A stretch of DNA of 64,000 bases from Sedimentibacter hydroxybenzoicus DSM 7310 (GTDB taxonomy: Bacteria; Bacillota; Clostridia; Tissierellales; Sedimentibacteraceae). Position numbers and translations under genes: made by a program. The notes below the pieces were generated by a model that was given only the letters and a program-made list of their open reading frames with translations, was not told where the DNA came from and ran no database searches. The stretch spans positions 1 to 64,000 of the forward strand of contig NZ_JACBNQ010000012.1 of NCBI RefSeq assembly GCF_013403245.1, read 5' to 3'. This document shows positions 44,024-51,605 of this stretch, piece after piece (position 1 is the stretch's first letter; every line of letters starts with the position of its first letter).

Positions 44024-45101
44024 CCAACTCCCTCCAATCCTTACCGTTATTGTCTATTATTGATTTTATTTTTTCACTGACAACATCCATATCAATAATG
44101 CTTCCGCCCATACGACCGTGATAATATACTGGACATATTTCATTAACGTACATTCTGATATCTCTTGTCAACATTCCTGCATTGTGCTCAAGAACCACAA
44201 CTGCTTTAGCATTATGAATAATTTTCTTAAAAGCCCCTTCAGCAAACGGCCATAATGTTATAGGCCTGAACAGTCCAAGCTTATATCCTTCTTCTCTTGC
44301 TTCGGCAATAATTTCATGAGCCATACGGGATACTGAGCCGAAAGCCACTAATATTACCTCGGCATCTTCCGTCATTATTTCTTCAAATCTCTGTTCGTTA
44401 GCAGTGCAAATATCATATTTACGCTGTAAAGCAATATTGTGCTCTTCAAGTTCCTGTGCAGAATTTTTCGGTTCAGCTTTTCTCGGTGCTCTACCCTCGC
44501 AGCCTGTTAAGGCATAACTTGGCGTAGGTAAATCTTCAGGTGCAATAGGCTTCATAAACTCAACATTTTCTATCATTTGACCTATTGTTCCGTCTGCCAA
44601 TATCATTGCAGGGTTTCTGTATTTGTCGGCAAGCTCAAACGCCAATCTCGTCAGATCAGATGCTTCCTGAACTGAATTAGGAGCAAGAACTATTACATGG
44701 TAATCACCTGTTCCTCCACCCTTTGTTGCCATGTTATAATCGCCCTGCGTTGCAAGTATATTTCCTAATCCCGGTCCTCCACGCATCATATCTACGATGA
44801 CAGCAGGTATCTCCAGATATGCAAGGTGAGAAATTCCTTCTTGTTTCAAAGCCATTGCAGTTCCGGCAGAAGAAGTCATCGCTCTGAAACCGGCAACAGC
44901 ACTTCCGAAAACCGCATTAATTGCTGTAATCTCACTTTCAGTTTGAATAAAAACTCTTCCTAGCTTCTTCATGTTTTTGGCCATGTAAGCTGTCAATTCA
45001 TTCTGAGGAGTAATAGGATATCCGTAATATGCTTTGCAGCCTGATCGGATAGCCGATTCAGCAATCGCTTCATTTCCTTTCATAAACATTTTCTTGCTCA
45101 A
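43992..45101 (-). CDS. 2-oxoacid:ferredoxin oxidoreductase alpha subunit
   Basis: A subunit of about 369 residues. GNEAIAESAIRSGCKAYYGY then PITPQNELTAYM is the pyrimidine-binding N-terminal domain of the POR family; RAMTSSAGTAMALKQEGISH carries the conserved TSS-G. The C-terminal part is the transketolase-like domain II. The start is TTG 45101, eight bases after AAGGAG; an ATG at 45119 would lie in front of that site. With the beta, gamma and ferredoxin subunits it oxidises a 2-oxoacid to acyl-CoA, CO2 and reduced ferredoxin. Confidence 0.92.
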   Translation of the reverse strand: MSKKMFMKGNEAIAESAIRSGCKAYYGYPITPQNELTAYMAKNMKKLGRVFIQTESEITAINAVFGSAVAGFRAMTSSAGTAMALKQEGISHLAYLEIPAVIVDMMRGGPGLGNILATQGDYNMATKGGGTGDYHVIVLAPNSVQEASDLTRLAFELADKYRNPAMILADGTIGQMIENVEFMKPIAPEDLPTPSYALTGCEGRAPRKAEPKNSAQELEEHNIALQRKYDICTANEQRFEEIMTEDAEVILVAFGSVSRMAHEIIAEAREEGYKLGLFRPITLWPFAEGAFKKIIHNAKAVVVLEHNAGMLTRDIRMYVNEICPVYYHGRMGGSIIDMDVVSEKIKSIIDNNGKDWRELDGQQGLWKTY

Positions 45102-45141
45102 AATAAATTCTCCTTTCATATGTGAAAAATTTTGAATACAT

Positions 45142-46173
45142 TTAATTAATTCCCGTTACTTTTTTCGGAACATGCGTCCCCATTTCTCTTATATGTTCTG
45201 CACTTATACCCTGTCCAAGCAAGGTCCTGATAAAGCTTTTCCACCCTGGGATAAATTCATGCTGAGGCTGACCGCTGTCAGATGCAAGCATAAGATGGTC
45301 TGTTCCCTTTTCCTTAATAAGCTCTTTTAAAAGAGAAAATGAGTAGTCAAAATTAATTATCCAATTCTGCATTCCAGGCCATGGAACACAGCTTGTCTCG
45401 GCAAACTGCAGGTATGCCCCCAAGTCAATCATCTCCTTGCACTCTTCATGTGTGGCAATTGTTAACTCCTGTGTAACATGGTCAATAATAACATCAACAT
45501 CCATTCCTGCTTTTTTAACATATTTCAATATGTCAAATTTCTCCTCATTTGAAACGTGACAGGTTGCCAAAGCACAGCGTAATCCTTTTGAATTATTATT
45601 GTAATCAGCTAATACATCAAGCAGTTCTTTCATTTCTGAAGTAAGAACACCGCTTTCCGATACCTTAATTCCGCCTTCTTTTCCCATTGCCGCACGCTGA
45701 TATGCCGAATCAAGTGACGGCAGCCATACTTCTACACACTGACCATACCCTAACGCCGTACGAACAGCATTTATATTCATACCGCCTACCGCATCATTAA
45801 GCACAATCCCCCCGTAAATTTTTGTAGGAATAAATCGCTCCCCGGACAACGATTTCTCGACAGATAAAATATGCAGCATTTCATTTGTGATCTGTGCAAA
45901 ATTGTTAGTCATAGTATAGTGGTCCTTGAAAACAATTGCTCCGACCTTATTTTTACTTGCTTCAATTGATGTTTGTACAATTGTCGGTCTTCCTGACAGC
46001 CATGCTCCTGCGGGAGCTCCATGCGTATGAATATCAACAATGCCTTCAAGCAGCTCTGTAACCTCTTCCGGTTCTACCGGTCTTCCCGGTTCAAAAATCT
46101 GATAAGGCCAAACTGCACTTGTCCGCCTTTTTATCTCCTCATCAGTTAATACAGTGCCATATTTCTGGTTCAT
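45142..46173 (-). CDS. DUF6282-type metal-dependent hydrolase
   Basis: A 343-residue protein of the amidohydrolase-like TIM-barrel type. Visible metal-ligand candidates are His-x-His in GIVDIHTHGAPA (strand 1), Lys in AIVFKDHYTM, His in ALATCHVSNEEK, His in VIIDHVTQE and Asp in LMLASDSGQPQHEF. This is the usual amidohydrolase ligand order. I place it in the DUF6282 group from its start region and motifs; no member that I know has a defined reaction. As the first enzyme gene of the operon it may open a lactam, lactone or amide to give the acid that is then oxidised. GGAGG precedes ATG 46173. Confidence 0.78.
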   Translation of the reverse strand: MNQKYGTVLTDEEIKRRTSAVWPYQIFEPGRPVEPEEVTELLEGIVDIHTHGAPAGAWLSGRPTIVQTSIEASKNKVGAIVFKDHYTMTNNFAQITNEMLHILSVEKSLSGERFIPTKIYGGIVLNDAVGGMNINAVRTALGYGQCVEVWLPSLDSAYQRAAMGKEGGIKVSESGVLTSEMKELLDVLADYNNNSKGLRCALATCHVSNEEKFDILKYVKKAGMDVDVIIDHVTQELTIATHEECKEMIDLGAYLQFAETSCVPWPGMQNWIINFDYSFSLLKELIKEKGTDHLMLASDSGQPQHEFIPGWKSFIRTLLGQGISAEHIREMGTHVPKKVTGIN

Positions 46174-46254
46174 AAAAAATCCTCCTTTTATATGTTTAGT
46201 AAATATTTAAATATAGCTACTCAAATAACAAACCTACAGTTAAGTAGACAGAAT

Positions 46255-46288
46255 GAATACATTCTTGTATTCTGTATTCTGTATACAC
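46255..46288. promoter_or_regulatory. GntR operator cluster before the catabolic operon
   Basis: GAATACA-TTCT-TGTATTC (46255-46272, perfect 7-bp arms) is followed by CTGTATACA (46279-46287), identical to the site upstream of gntR. Repeated GAATAC/GTATTC half-sites run between them. The cluster lies in the 167-bp gap between gntR and the hydrolase gene. Confidence 0.6.
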
Positions 46289-46340
46289 TTTGTATTAAAA
46301 AAAAATAAATTTGTAAATATCATAAATTAAAAGCGAAAAA

Positions 46341-47006
46341 TTAATAACTGTTTGGCACAACCTCTTTAATTATATAATCTATATGTTTTCTCGAATACTG
46401 CATAGCCATTTCACTGTCATTCGCAATTACTGCATTAAGTATATCTTTATGCTGATCACTGCATATTTGAACCGCATTTTCTACTGCAGCCAAACTTACA
46501 TGACTTCTGAATAATCTGTCTCTGAGTGAATTGCTTATCAAAAGCATTCGCGAATTTCCTGATATTTCAATTATTTTTCTGTGAAAGTTTGTATCAATTT
46601 TAACAAATTCAAGCCCTATTAATTCCTTATCCATATTTTCTAATTTATTAATCTCATTATAGGTATTAATTAACTCCATTTTTTGTTCATCAGTAATTAC
46701 TGCGGCGGCCATTCCAGCGGCTTCACATTCCAATGCACGTCTGACCTGCAGAACTTCGATAGCATCTTTTTCGTCAAATTCATTAATCAGAACTCTTGAG
46801 TTAGGCATGAGCTTAACATATCCCTCATTATTTAATAATCGAAGAGCTTCACGCACAGGCGTCCTGCTGACACCAAGCATTTTTGCAAGTTCAGTTTCAG
46901 AAACCTTCTCCCCTCCTACTAATGTGCCTTCACATATTGCCTTTTTTATTGCTTCACATACATGATTACTAAGCAATTCATAATTCTTTATTTTTTCTAT
47001 CATCAT
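46341..47006 (-). CDS. GntR/FadR-family (FCD) regulator
   Basis: A 221-residue regulator. The winged helix has GEKVSETELAKMLGVSRTPV then REALRLLNNEGYVKLMPN, the GntR consensus. The C-terminal FCD domain has LQVRRALECEAAGMAA, FHRKIIEISGN (His of the metal/ligand site), and HVSLAAVENAVQICSDQHKD with the following His in KHIDYIIKEV. FCD regulators bind carboxylic-acid ligands, in keeping with the operon. Sites with TGTATACA occur both before this gene and before the hydrolase gene. It is the first gene of the fifteen-gene minus-strand run. Confidence 0.9.
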   Translation of the reverse strand: MMIEKIKNYELLSNHVCEAIKKAICEGTLVGGEKVSETELAKMLGVSRTPVREALRLLNNEGYVKLMPNSRVLINEFDEKDAIEVLQVRRALECEAAGMAAAVITDEQKMELINTYNEINKLENMDKELIGLEFVKIDTNFHRKIIEISGNSRMLLISNSLRDRLFRSHVSLAAVENAVQICSDQHKDILNAVIANDSEMAMQYSRKHIDYIIKEVVPNSY

Positions 47007-47026
47007 AAACCCCCATCTTTTTTATA

Positions 47027-47040
47027 GTATACTGTATACA
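47027..47040. promoter_or_regulatory. GntR operator at its own promoter
   Basis: GTATAC-TGTATACA ends in a perfect 8-bp palindrome (47033-47040) and shares CTGTATACA with 46279-46287. It lies between the gntR -10 box and start codon, fitting autorepression. Confidence 0.6.
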
Positions 47041-47088
47041 ATCAATGTTTACAAGAATAAAATTGTTAACATTATTTAACAAATATAC

Positions 47089-47115
47089 ATTATAATATTA
47101 ATTTATTTTTGTCAA
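47089..47115 (-). promoter_or_regulatory. Promoter of gntR
   Basis: On the minus strand TTGACA (47115-47110) and TATAAT (47094-47089) are 15 bp apart. The 23 bases 47102-47124, which include the -35 box, are identical to those at the proS promoter (33205-33227). Confidence 0.65.
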
Positions 47116-47124
47116 CTCTTATCT

Positions 47125-47553
47125 TTTAGAAAAAACGAATACTCTAACTTTGCAAAAACAAAAACTTATAAGTAAATTCGTAAATTGAAAAAAGCTTTAA
47201 TATGCTTTATCCTCTACTTTAAGTTTCTCGAATAATTATTTTGACAACATATAAATCCTATAAAGATTATATGAGATTGCAATTGAAAAAGGGATATGAT
47301 AAGATCCTATTAGAAAGCACAAACAATTGGGTATAATGCGAAAAGTTTTATGTTGGATAATTTCTTCATAAAAGAAAAAGAATACGATAAAAATATTCAT
47401 TTATTCAAAGTTCTAATCTGAATTTAAAGAGTAGTCGCTGTGCTTCTCTTGATAATTATGTAGTAACCATAAATTTTTATATAATTTTATATAGTTTATA
47501 GTTAATTAATTAACAAACCATTAACCTGGTTGATACTTTTGGGAGGTCTAACA
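47125..47553. other. Gene-free stretch before the MerR gene
   Basis: No convincing gene is seen in these 430 bases. The only clear structure is the perfect palindrome GTTAATTAATTAAC (47501-47514) and AACCA/TGGTT arms just after it, about 40 bp before the MerR start. These may be operator sequence. Confidence 0.4.
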
Positions 47554-48354
47554 ATGAAATATAAGATTAATGATGTATCTAAATTAATTGGAATATCCAA
47601 AGAAGCGATTAGATCATACGAGAAAGTTGGAATCATTTCTCCGAAAAGGGATGATAGTAATGGATATAGAACTTATGATATCGAAGATGTAGGCATATTT
47701 ATTAGGAGTAGAATATATAAAAATTGGGGTTTTTCGCAACTGGAAATTAAAAAATTGATAAATGAAACAAACTTAGAAGAAACCATAGATGTTTTAACTG
47801 ATAAGGAACAGGTTCTTCAAGATAAGATATTAGAAGAGATAAGAATCTTGAACAATTTGAAAAAGTGGAAAAAGAGATATTCAGAAATTGAAAAACTAAT
47901 GGGAAATTTTGAAATAGCAAATTCACCTAAACTTTATAAGTTTGATTGTTCAGGAGATTCGGGTTTTTATGAAAATGAAGATGTAATTAAGACTACCGCA
48001 GATTATATTCTTGATGCGCCATATTTTTATTCGGGTGGGTATTTTAAGAAGTGTGATAATGAACAGAATTGGGAAAATGTTATATTTATGTGCATTGATG
48101 CAGAAGACAAGGACATTGTAAAACAAACAATATCAGAAAATGCTAAAATAATGGAGAGTCAAAACTGTGTTTGTACTGTAGTTGAAACTAATGGAAGAAA
48201 TATAAAAATACAAGATTTAGATTCTCTTTTTGAATTTATAAAATTAAATAAGTTATCTATAGAGGGCAAAATAATGTATATACGTATACTGTCAATCCAC
48301 AAAGATAGAGCCCATAAAGTATATACAAAAGTTTTTGTGCCGATTAATATTTAA
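47554..48354 (+). CDS. MerR-family regulator
   Basis: A 266-residue regulator. The N-terminal MerR domain reads YKINDVSKLIGISKEAIRSY then EKVGIISPKRDDSNGYRTYD, followed by the dimerising helix (about 75-125). The C-terminal 140 residues form a ligand domain that is not assigned (possibly GyrI-like). ATG 47554 has GGGAGG seven bases upstream; a start at 47530 would contain that site. It is 93 bp before the flavoprotein gene, which has palindromic sites in its promoter, so it probably controls that gene. Confidence 0.88.
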   Translation: MKYKINDVSKLIGISKEAIRSYEKVGIISPKRDDSNGYRTYDIEDVGIFIRSRIYKNWGFSQLEIKKLINETNLEETIDVLTDKEQVLQDKILEEIRILNNLKKWKKRYSEIEKLMGNFEIANSPKLYKFDCSGDSGFYENEDVIKTTADYILDAPYFYSGGYFKKCDNEQNWENVIFMCIDAEDKDIVKQTISENAKIMESQNCVCTVVETNGRNIKIQDLDSLFEFIKLNKLSIEGKIMYIRILSIHKDRAHKVYTKVFVPINI

Positions 48355-48394
48355 TAAATATTTTTAAAAACTATTGACTCTTAACCTATTTAAC

Positions 48395-48427
48395 ACCTTA
48401 CCATAACATTGTTAAGGTATTAACAAT
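48395..48427 (+). promoter_or_regulatory. Operator region before the flavoprotein gene
   Basis: ACCTTA (48395-48400) pairs with TAAGGT (48413-48418), and ATTGTTA (48408-48414) with TAACAAT (48421-48427). TTGACT at 48374-48379 can serve as -35. The arrangement fits a MerR-controlled promoter. Confidence 0.45.
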
Positions 48428-48447
48428 ATTAACGGAGGAAATAGTCT

Positions 48448-50271
48448 ATGAAAAATTTAAAATGTAAGAGATTAATAGCATTTTTATTATCAGTATCGAT
48501 GATGCTGTCAATGCTAGGGTGTTCTAAATCAGAAACAGGGGTTCAATCACCACAAGAAGAAGGACAATCATTAGGAAAAGAAGGTACACAATCATTAAAA
48601 GATGGTACTTATGTTGTGAAAGCAAAAGGTCACAATGGTGAAATGGAAGTGGAAGTAATTTTTGAAAATGGCAATATTAAAGATATTTCTTTAATAAACC
48701 ATGTTGAAACTACTGTTATAGGAGAAGGCGCATTTAATGCAATAAAGCCGGTAATAATTGAAAATCAGACGTTAAATGTTGATTTAGTTGCAGGTGCTAC
48801 CGTTTCATCAGCTGCGATTCTTAATGCTGTTTCGCTTGCAATTGAAGAAGCAGGTGGAATACCATCTGATTTTAAAGTAAATGCTGTTGAAAAAAGGACA
48901 GCAAAATCAGAAGAAATTACAACAGATGTTGTTGCAATCGGAGCTGGTGTTGCTGGATTAGCCACTGCTATAGAAGCAGTTGATGGTGGTCTGAATGTAA
49001 TAGTACTTGAAAAAAATGGCGTAATAGGTGGAACAACAGCAAGGTCAGAAGGTATTATTCAAGCAGCAGGAACACAGCTTCAGCTAGATATGGGGATTGA
49101 AGACACCGCTGAATCCATGTTTGAGGGAATGAAAGAAGTAATAGGAGATACAGCTGAAGTTGATTTTGATTTTGTAAAAATGACTACTGATCAATCTGCC
49201 GGACATATTCAATGGCTTATCGATAAAGGTGTTCCCTTTCAAAAAGAGGTTAAGGCAGTGCATATATATGAACCAAGAAGTATACCACGAGAGCACTTTG
49301 CAGAAGAAAAGGGAAGCGGCTTAATTGAGAATATGGCAAAATACGCTGAAGAAAACGGTGCTAAAATATTACTCGACACTGCTGCAACAGAAATTATAAA
49401 AGACGGCAATAAAGTAGTAGGAGTTAAAGCGACAAACAAGTATGGTGATGATATAACAATCTATGCTAAGGCAGTTGTTCTGGCTGCCGGAGGATATACA
49501 GGTAATAAAGATCTGATGAAAAAATTAAATCCTAATGTTGTTGATTTTGTGTCTGGAGGAATGAATCAAGGTGATGGATATTTACTGGCAGAATCTATGG
49601 GTGGAGATATGATAGTAAGACCGGATGCATTATATCACTTTATGTATCTTCTGCCTACATCAATTGTTAATCCCGGAGCAATTGGATTTTTTACCCCTGA
49701 GTTGCTTTTAGTAGCTCCTGATGGAAACAGATATGCAGATGAAGCAAGCTACACATTTGATAGAACAAACACCATAATTGATAAAGGTTATGATCATGTT
49801 TATGCAGTTGTAAATCAAGAGTTCTATGAAAAGCATAAAGAAGCCGTTGATGAGGGAATTAAGTTTGAAAGGGCATTTAAGGGTGAGACTGTACAGGAAT
49901 TGGCTGAAAATATGGGATTGGATTCAGTTGCATTAGCTAAAACAGTAGAGAGATATAATGAATTGTGCGACAAAAAAATTGATGAAGATTTTAATAAACC
50001 AGCGGAATACCTGCAAAAAATTGAAGGACCCTATTATGGATTAATGCTTACATCAAGCATTGCAGAAACCTTCAATGGTGTTAGAATTAACGAATATGCT
50101 CAAGTTATTGGAACTGACGGAAATGTTATTGAAGGTTTCTATGCAGCAGGAAGTTGTGCAATGGCTCAAATGACAAGCCAAAGATACTTTGGTAGTGGAA
50201 CAGCAATATTAAATGCAATTACATTTGCAAGAGAAGCTTCAAATCATATTATATCAACATTGAATAGATAA
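48448..50271 (+). CDS. Exported FMN/FAD flavoprotein reductase (fumarate reductase-like)
   Basis: A 607-residue lipoprotein (lipobox LGCSK, Cys25). Residues 50-135 form an FMN-binding domain; DLVAGATVS (112-120) matches the motif flavinylated by ApbE, with Ser120 at the acceptor position. From about 158 a fumarate reductase/succinate dehydrogenase flavoprotein domain follows: VVAIGAGVAGLATAIEA, EKNGVIGGTTARSEG, and the C-terminal FYAAGS and YFGSGTAILNAITFAREA. An Arg in YADEASYTFDRT is at the place of the proton-donor Arg. The HHTMGG active-site motif reads AETFNG, so fumarate is unlikely to be the substrate. It probably reduces an unsaturated organic acid outside the membrane as electron acceptor. 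Preceded by its MerR regulator. Confidence 0.87.
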   Translation: MKNLKCKRLIAFLLSVSMMLSMLGCSKSETGVQSPQEEGQSLGKEGTQSLKDGTYVVKAKGHNGEMEVEVIFENGNIKDISLINHVETTVIGEGAFNAIKPVIIENQTLNVDLVAGATVSSAAILNAVSLAIEEAGGIPSDFKVNAVEKRTAKSEEITTDVVAIGAGVAGLATAIEAVDGGLNVIVLEKNGVIGGTTARSEGIIQAAGTQLQLDMGIEDTAESMFEGMKEVIGDTAEVDFDFVKMTTDQSAGHIQWLIDKGVPFQKEVKAVHIYEPRSIPREHFAEEKGSGLIENMAKYAEENGAKILLDTAATEIIKDGNKVVGVKATNKYGDDITIYAKAVVLAAGGYTGNKDLMKKLNPNVVDFVSGGMNQGDGYLLAESMGGDMIVRPDALYHFMYLLPTSIVNPGAIGFFTPELLLVAPDGNRYADEASYTFDRTNTIIDKGYDHVYAVVNQEFYEKHKEAVDEGIKFERAFKGETVQELAENMGLDSVALAKTVERYNELCDKKIDEDFNKPAEYLQKIEGPYYGLMLTSSIAETFNGVRINEYAQVIGTDGNVIEGFYAAGSCAMAQMTSQRYFGSGTAILNAITFAREASNHIISTLNR

Positions 50272-50282
50272 AAAACATAATA

Positions 50283-50311
50283 GAGGAGGTGCTTTTACTT
50301 CCTCCTTTTTT
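50283..50311 (+). terminator. Terminator of the flavoprotein gene
   Basis: The stem GAGGAGG...CCTCC, extended by AACATAA/TTATGTT, is followed by TTTTTT. Confidence 0.8.
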
Positions 50312-50389
50312 ATGTTGAATTGAATTATTTCAAAAAAACCAAATAATTTTGACCATTTTAAGATTTGTAAAATTAATCCAAATAACATC

Positions 50390-50417
50390 TTGAATTTTGC
50401 TGAAATAATGCTATTAT
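50390..50417 (+). promoter_or_regulatory. Promoter of the HD-GYP gene
   Basis: TTGAAT (50390-50395) and TATTAT (50412-50417) with a 16-bp spacer lie 24 bp before the start codon. Confidence 0.6.
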
Positions 50418-50441
50418 ATAAGTATACAAAGGAGAGCCGAT

Positions 50442-51503
50442 ATGTTTGTAGATAAAAACAATCTTAAACCAGGCATGATTTTGGCAGCAGACCTTATTGT
50501 AAACGACGGTGAAAATAATGATGTTCTTCTGGTTCAGGGACAAGCATTAAATAATTTTCATATTAAAAAAATTTCAACATATAATTTTGATGGAGCTTAT
50601 GTTATAGGTGAAGCTTTTAATGATTTATGCCTTGATCCGGAATTAGATAAAGAATTAGAAGCAAAAGCATTGTCGGAAATTAAAAATTTTTATAATAAGC
50701 TGGAAAACGATAACAGCAAAGTAACAAATGAATCCATCTCCATATTTTCAGAAGTAGTAGATGAATTGATAGCAGAATTATTATATAAAAAAGAGCTTAC
50801 AAATAATATTATGATTTTCAGAAATCATGATGAATATACGTATCAACATTGTCTAAGCGTGGCAAATCTAAGTATTTCTACCGGTATATCTTTGGGACTG
50901 AAAAATGAAATGCTTCATGATTTAGGTATGGCGGGATTCCTCCATGATATAGGTAAGGTTGTCATTCCAAAAGAAATTATTAACAAAACAGGCAAGCTTA
51001 CAGAAAATGAATTTAAATTAATGAAAAAGCATCCATTCGCTGCGGTTAATATGTTGAAGGGACTCGTATCTAAAGAAATTCTTGAAGGAATTATATCTCA
51101 TCATGAAAAATTTGACGGCACAGGTTACCCCTACGGTAAGAAAGGAGAAAACATCAACTTATATGGTAAGATATTGGCAATTTGCGATGTATACCATGCA
51201 CTGACATCCAACCGTCCGTATAGAAGACCTTGTTTCCCGCCCGAAGTTATAGAGTACTTAATGGGTAATGCGGAAAAACACTTCGATTACGATATACTAA
51301 ATATATTTTTGAAAAATGTAGTTGCTTTCCCAGTGGGAACATATATAAAACTAAGCAATAAAATGAATGGTGTCGTAATAAAAAATAATCTTGAAAATAA
51401 TTTAAGACCTATTATCAGAATATTAAATCCCGACAATACTACAGGTGAAGAAATCGATTTATTTAACAATCATACATACATGAATGTTACAATAATTGCA
51501 TAA
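50442..51503 (+). CDS. HD-GYP domain protein (probable c-di-GMP phosphodiesterase)
   Basis: A 353-residue cytosolic protein. The first 120 residues are a helical region of unknown type. The HD-GYP domain (about 125-290) has FLHDIGKVVIPKEIINKTGK with the HD pair and HHEKFDGTGYPYGKKGENIN with the GYP motif; YGKILAICDVYHALTSNRPY R follows. All metal-binding residues appear present, so it is likely active in hydrolysing cyclic di-GMP. The C-terminus (about 300-353) is a small beta domain. AAAGGAGAGCCG precedes the ATG. It is 103 bp before the nucleotidase gene. Confidence 0.9.
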   Translation: MFVDKNNLKPGMILAADLIVNDGENNDVLLVQGQALNNFHIKKISTYNFDGAYVIGEAFNDLCLDPELDKELEAKALSEIKNFYNKLENDNSKVTNESISIFSEVVDELIAELLYKKELTNNIMIFRNHDEYTYQHCLSVANLSISTGISLGLKNEMLHDLGMAGFLHDIGKVVIPKEIINKTGKLTENEFKLMKKHPFAAVNMLKGLVSKEILEGIISHHEKFDGTGYPYGKKGENINLYGKILAICDVYHALTSNRPYRRPCFPPEVIEYLMGNAEKHFDYDILNIFLKNVVAFPVGTYIKLSNKMNGVVIKNNLENNLRPIIRILNPDNTTGEEIDLFNNHTYMNVTIIA

Positions 51504-51605
51504 ATTAATAGATTCAAAAACTTGGACATGGGTATATTTTAAAGTGTGCTTCATATTAAAAATATAGAAGTAATGAGTTCAAAAATTAACCGGGAGGTAA
51601 TAAGT

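Noticed and set aside
33205-47124. The 23-bp direct repeats as attachment sites of an integrated island
   Set aside because: Both copies read as -35 promoter regions in the correct place for proS and gntR, and no integrase or tRNA gene is near. Promoter similarity is the simpler reading.
47125-47500. Possible remnant gene before the MerR gene
   Set aside because: No frame longer than a few dozen codons and no recognisable protein fragment could be read on either strand.
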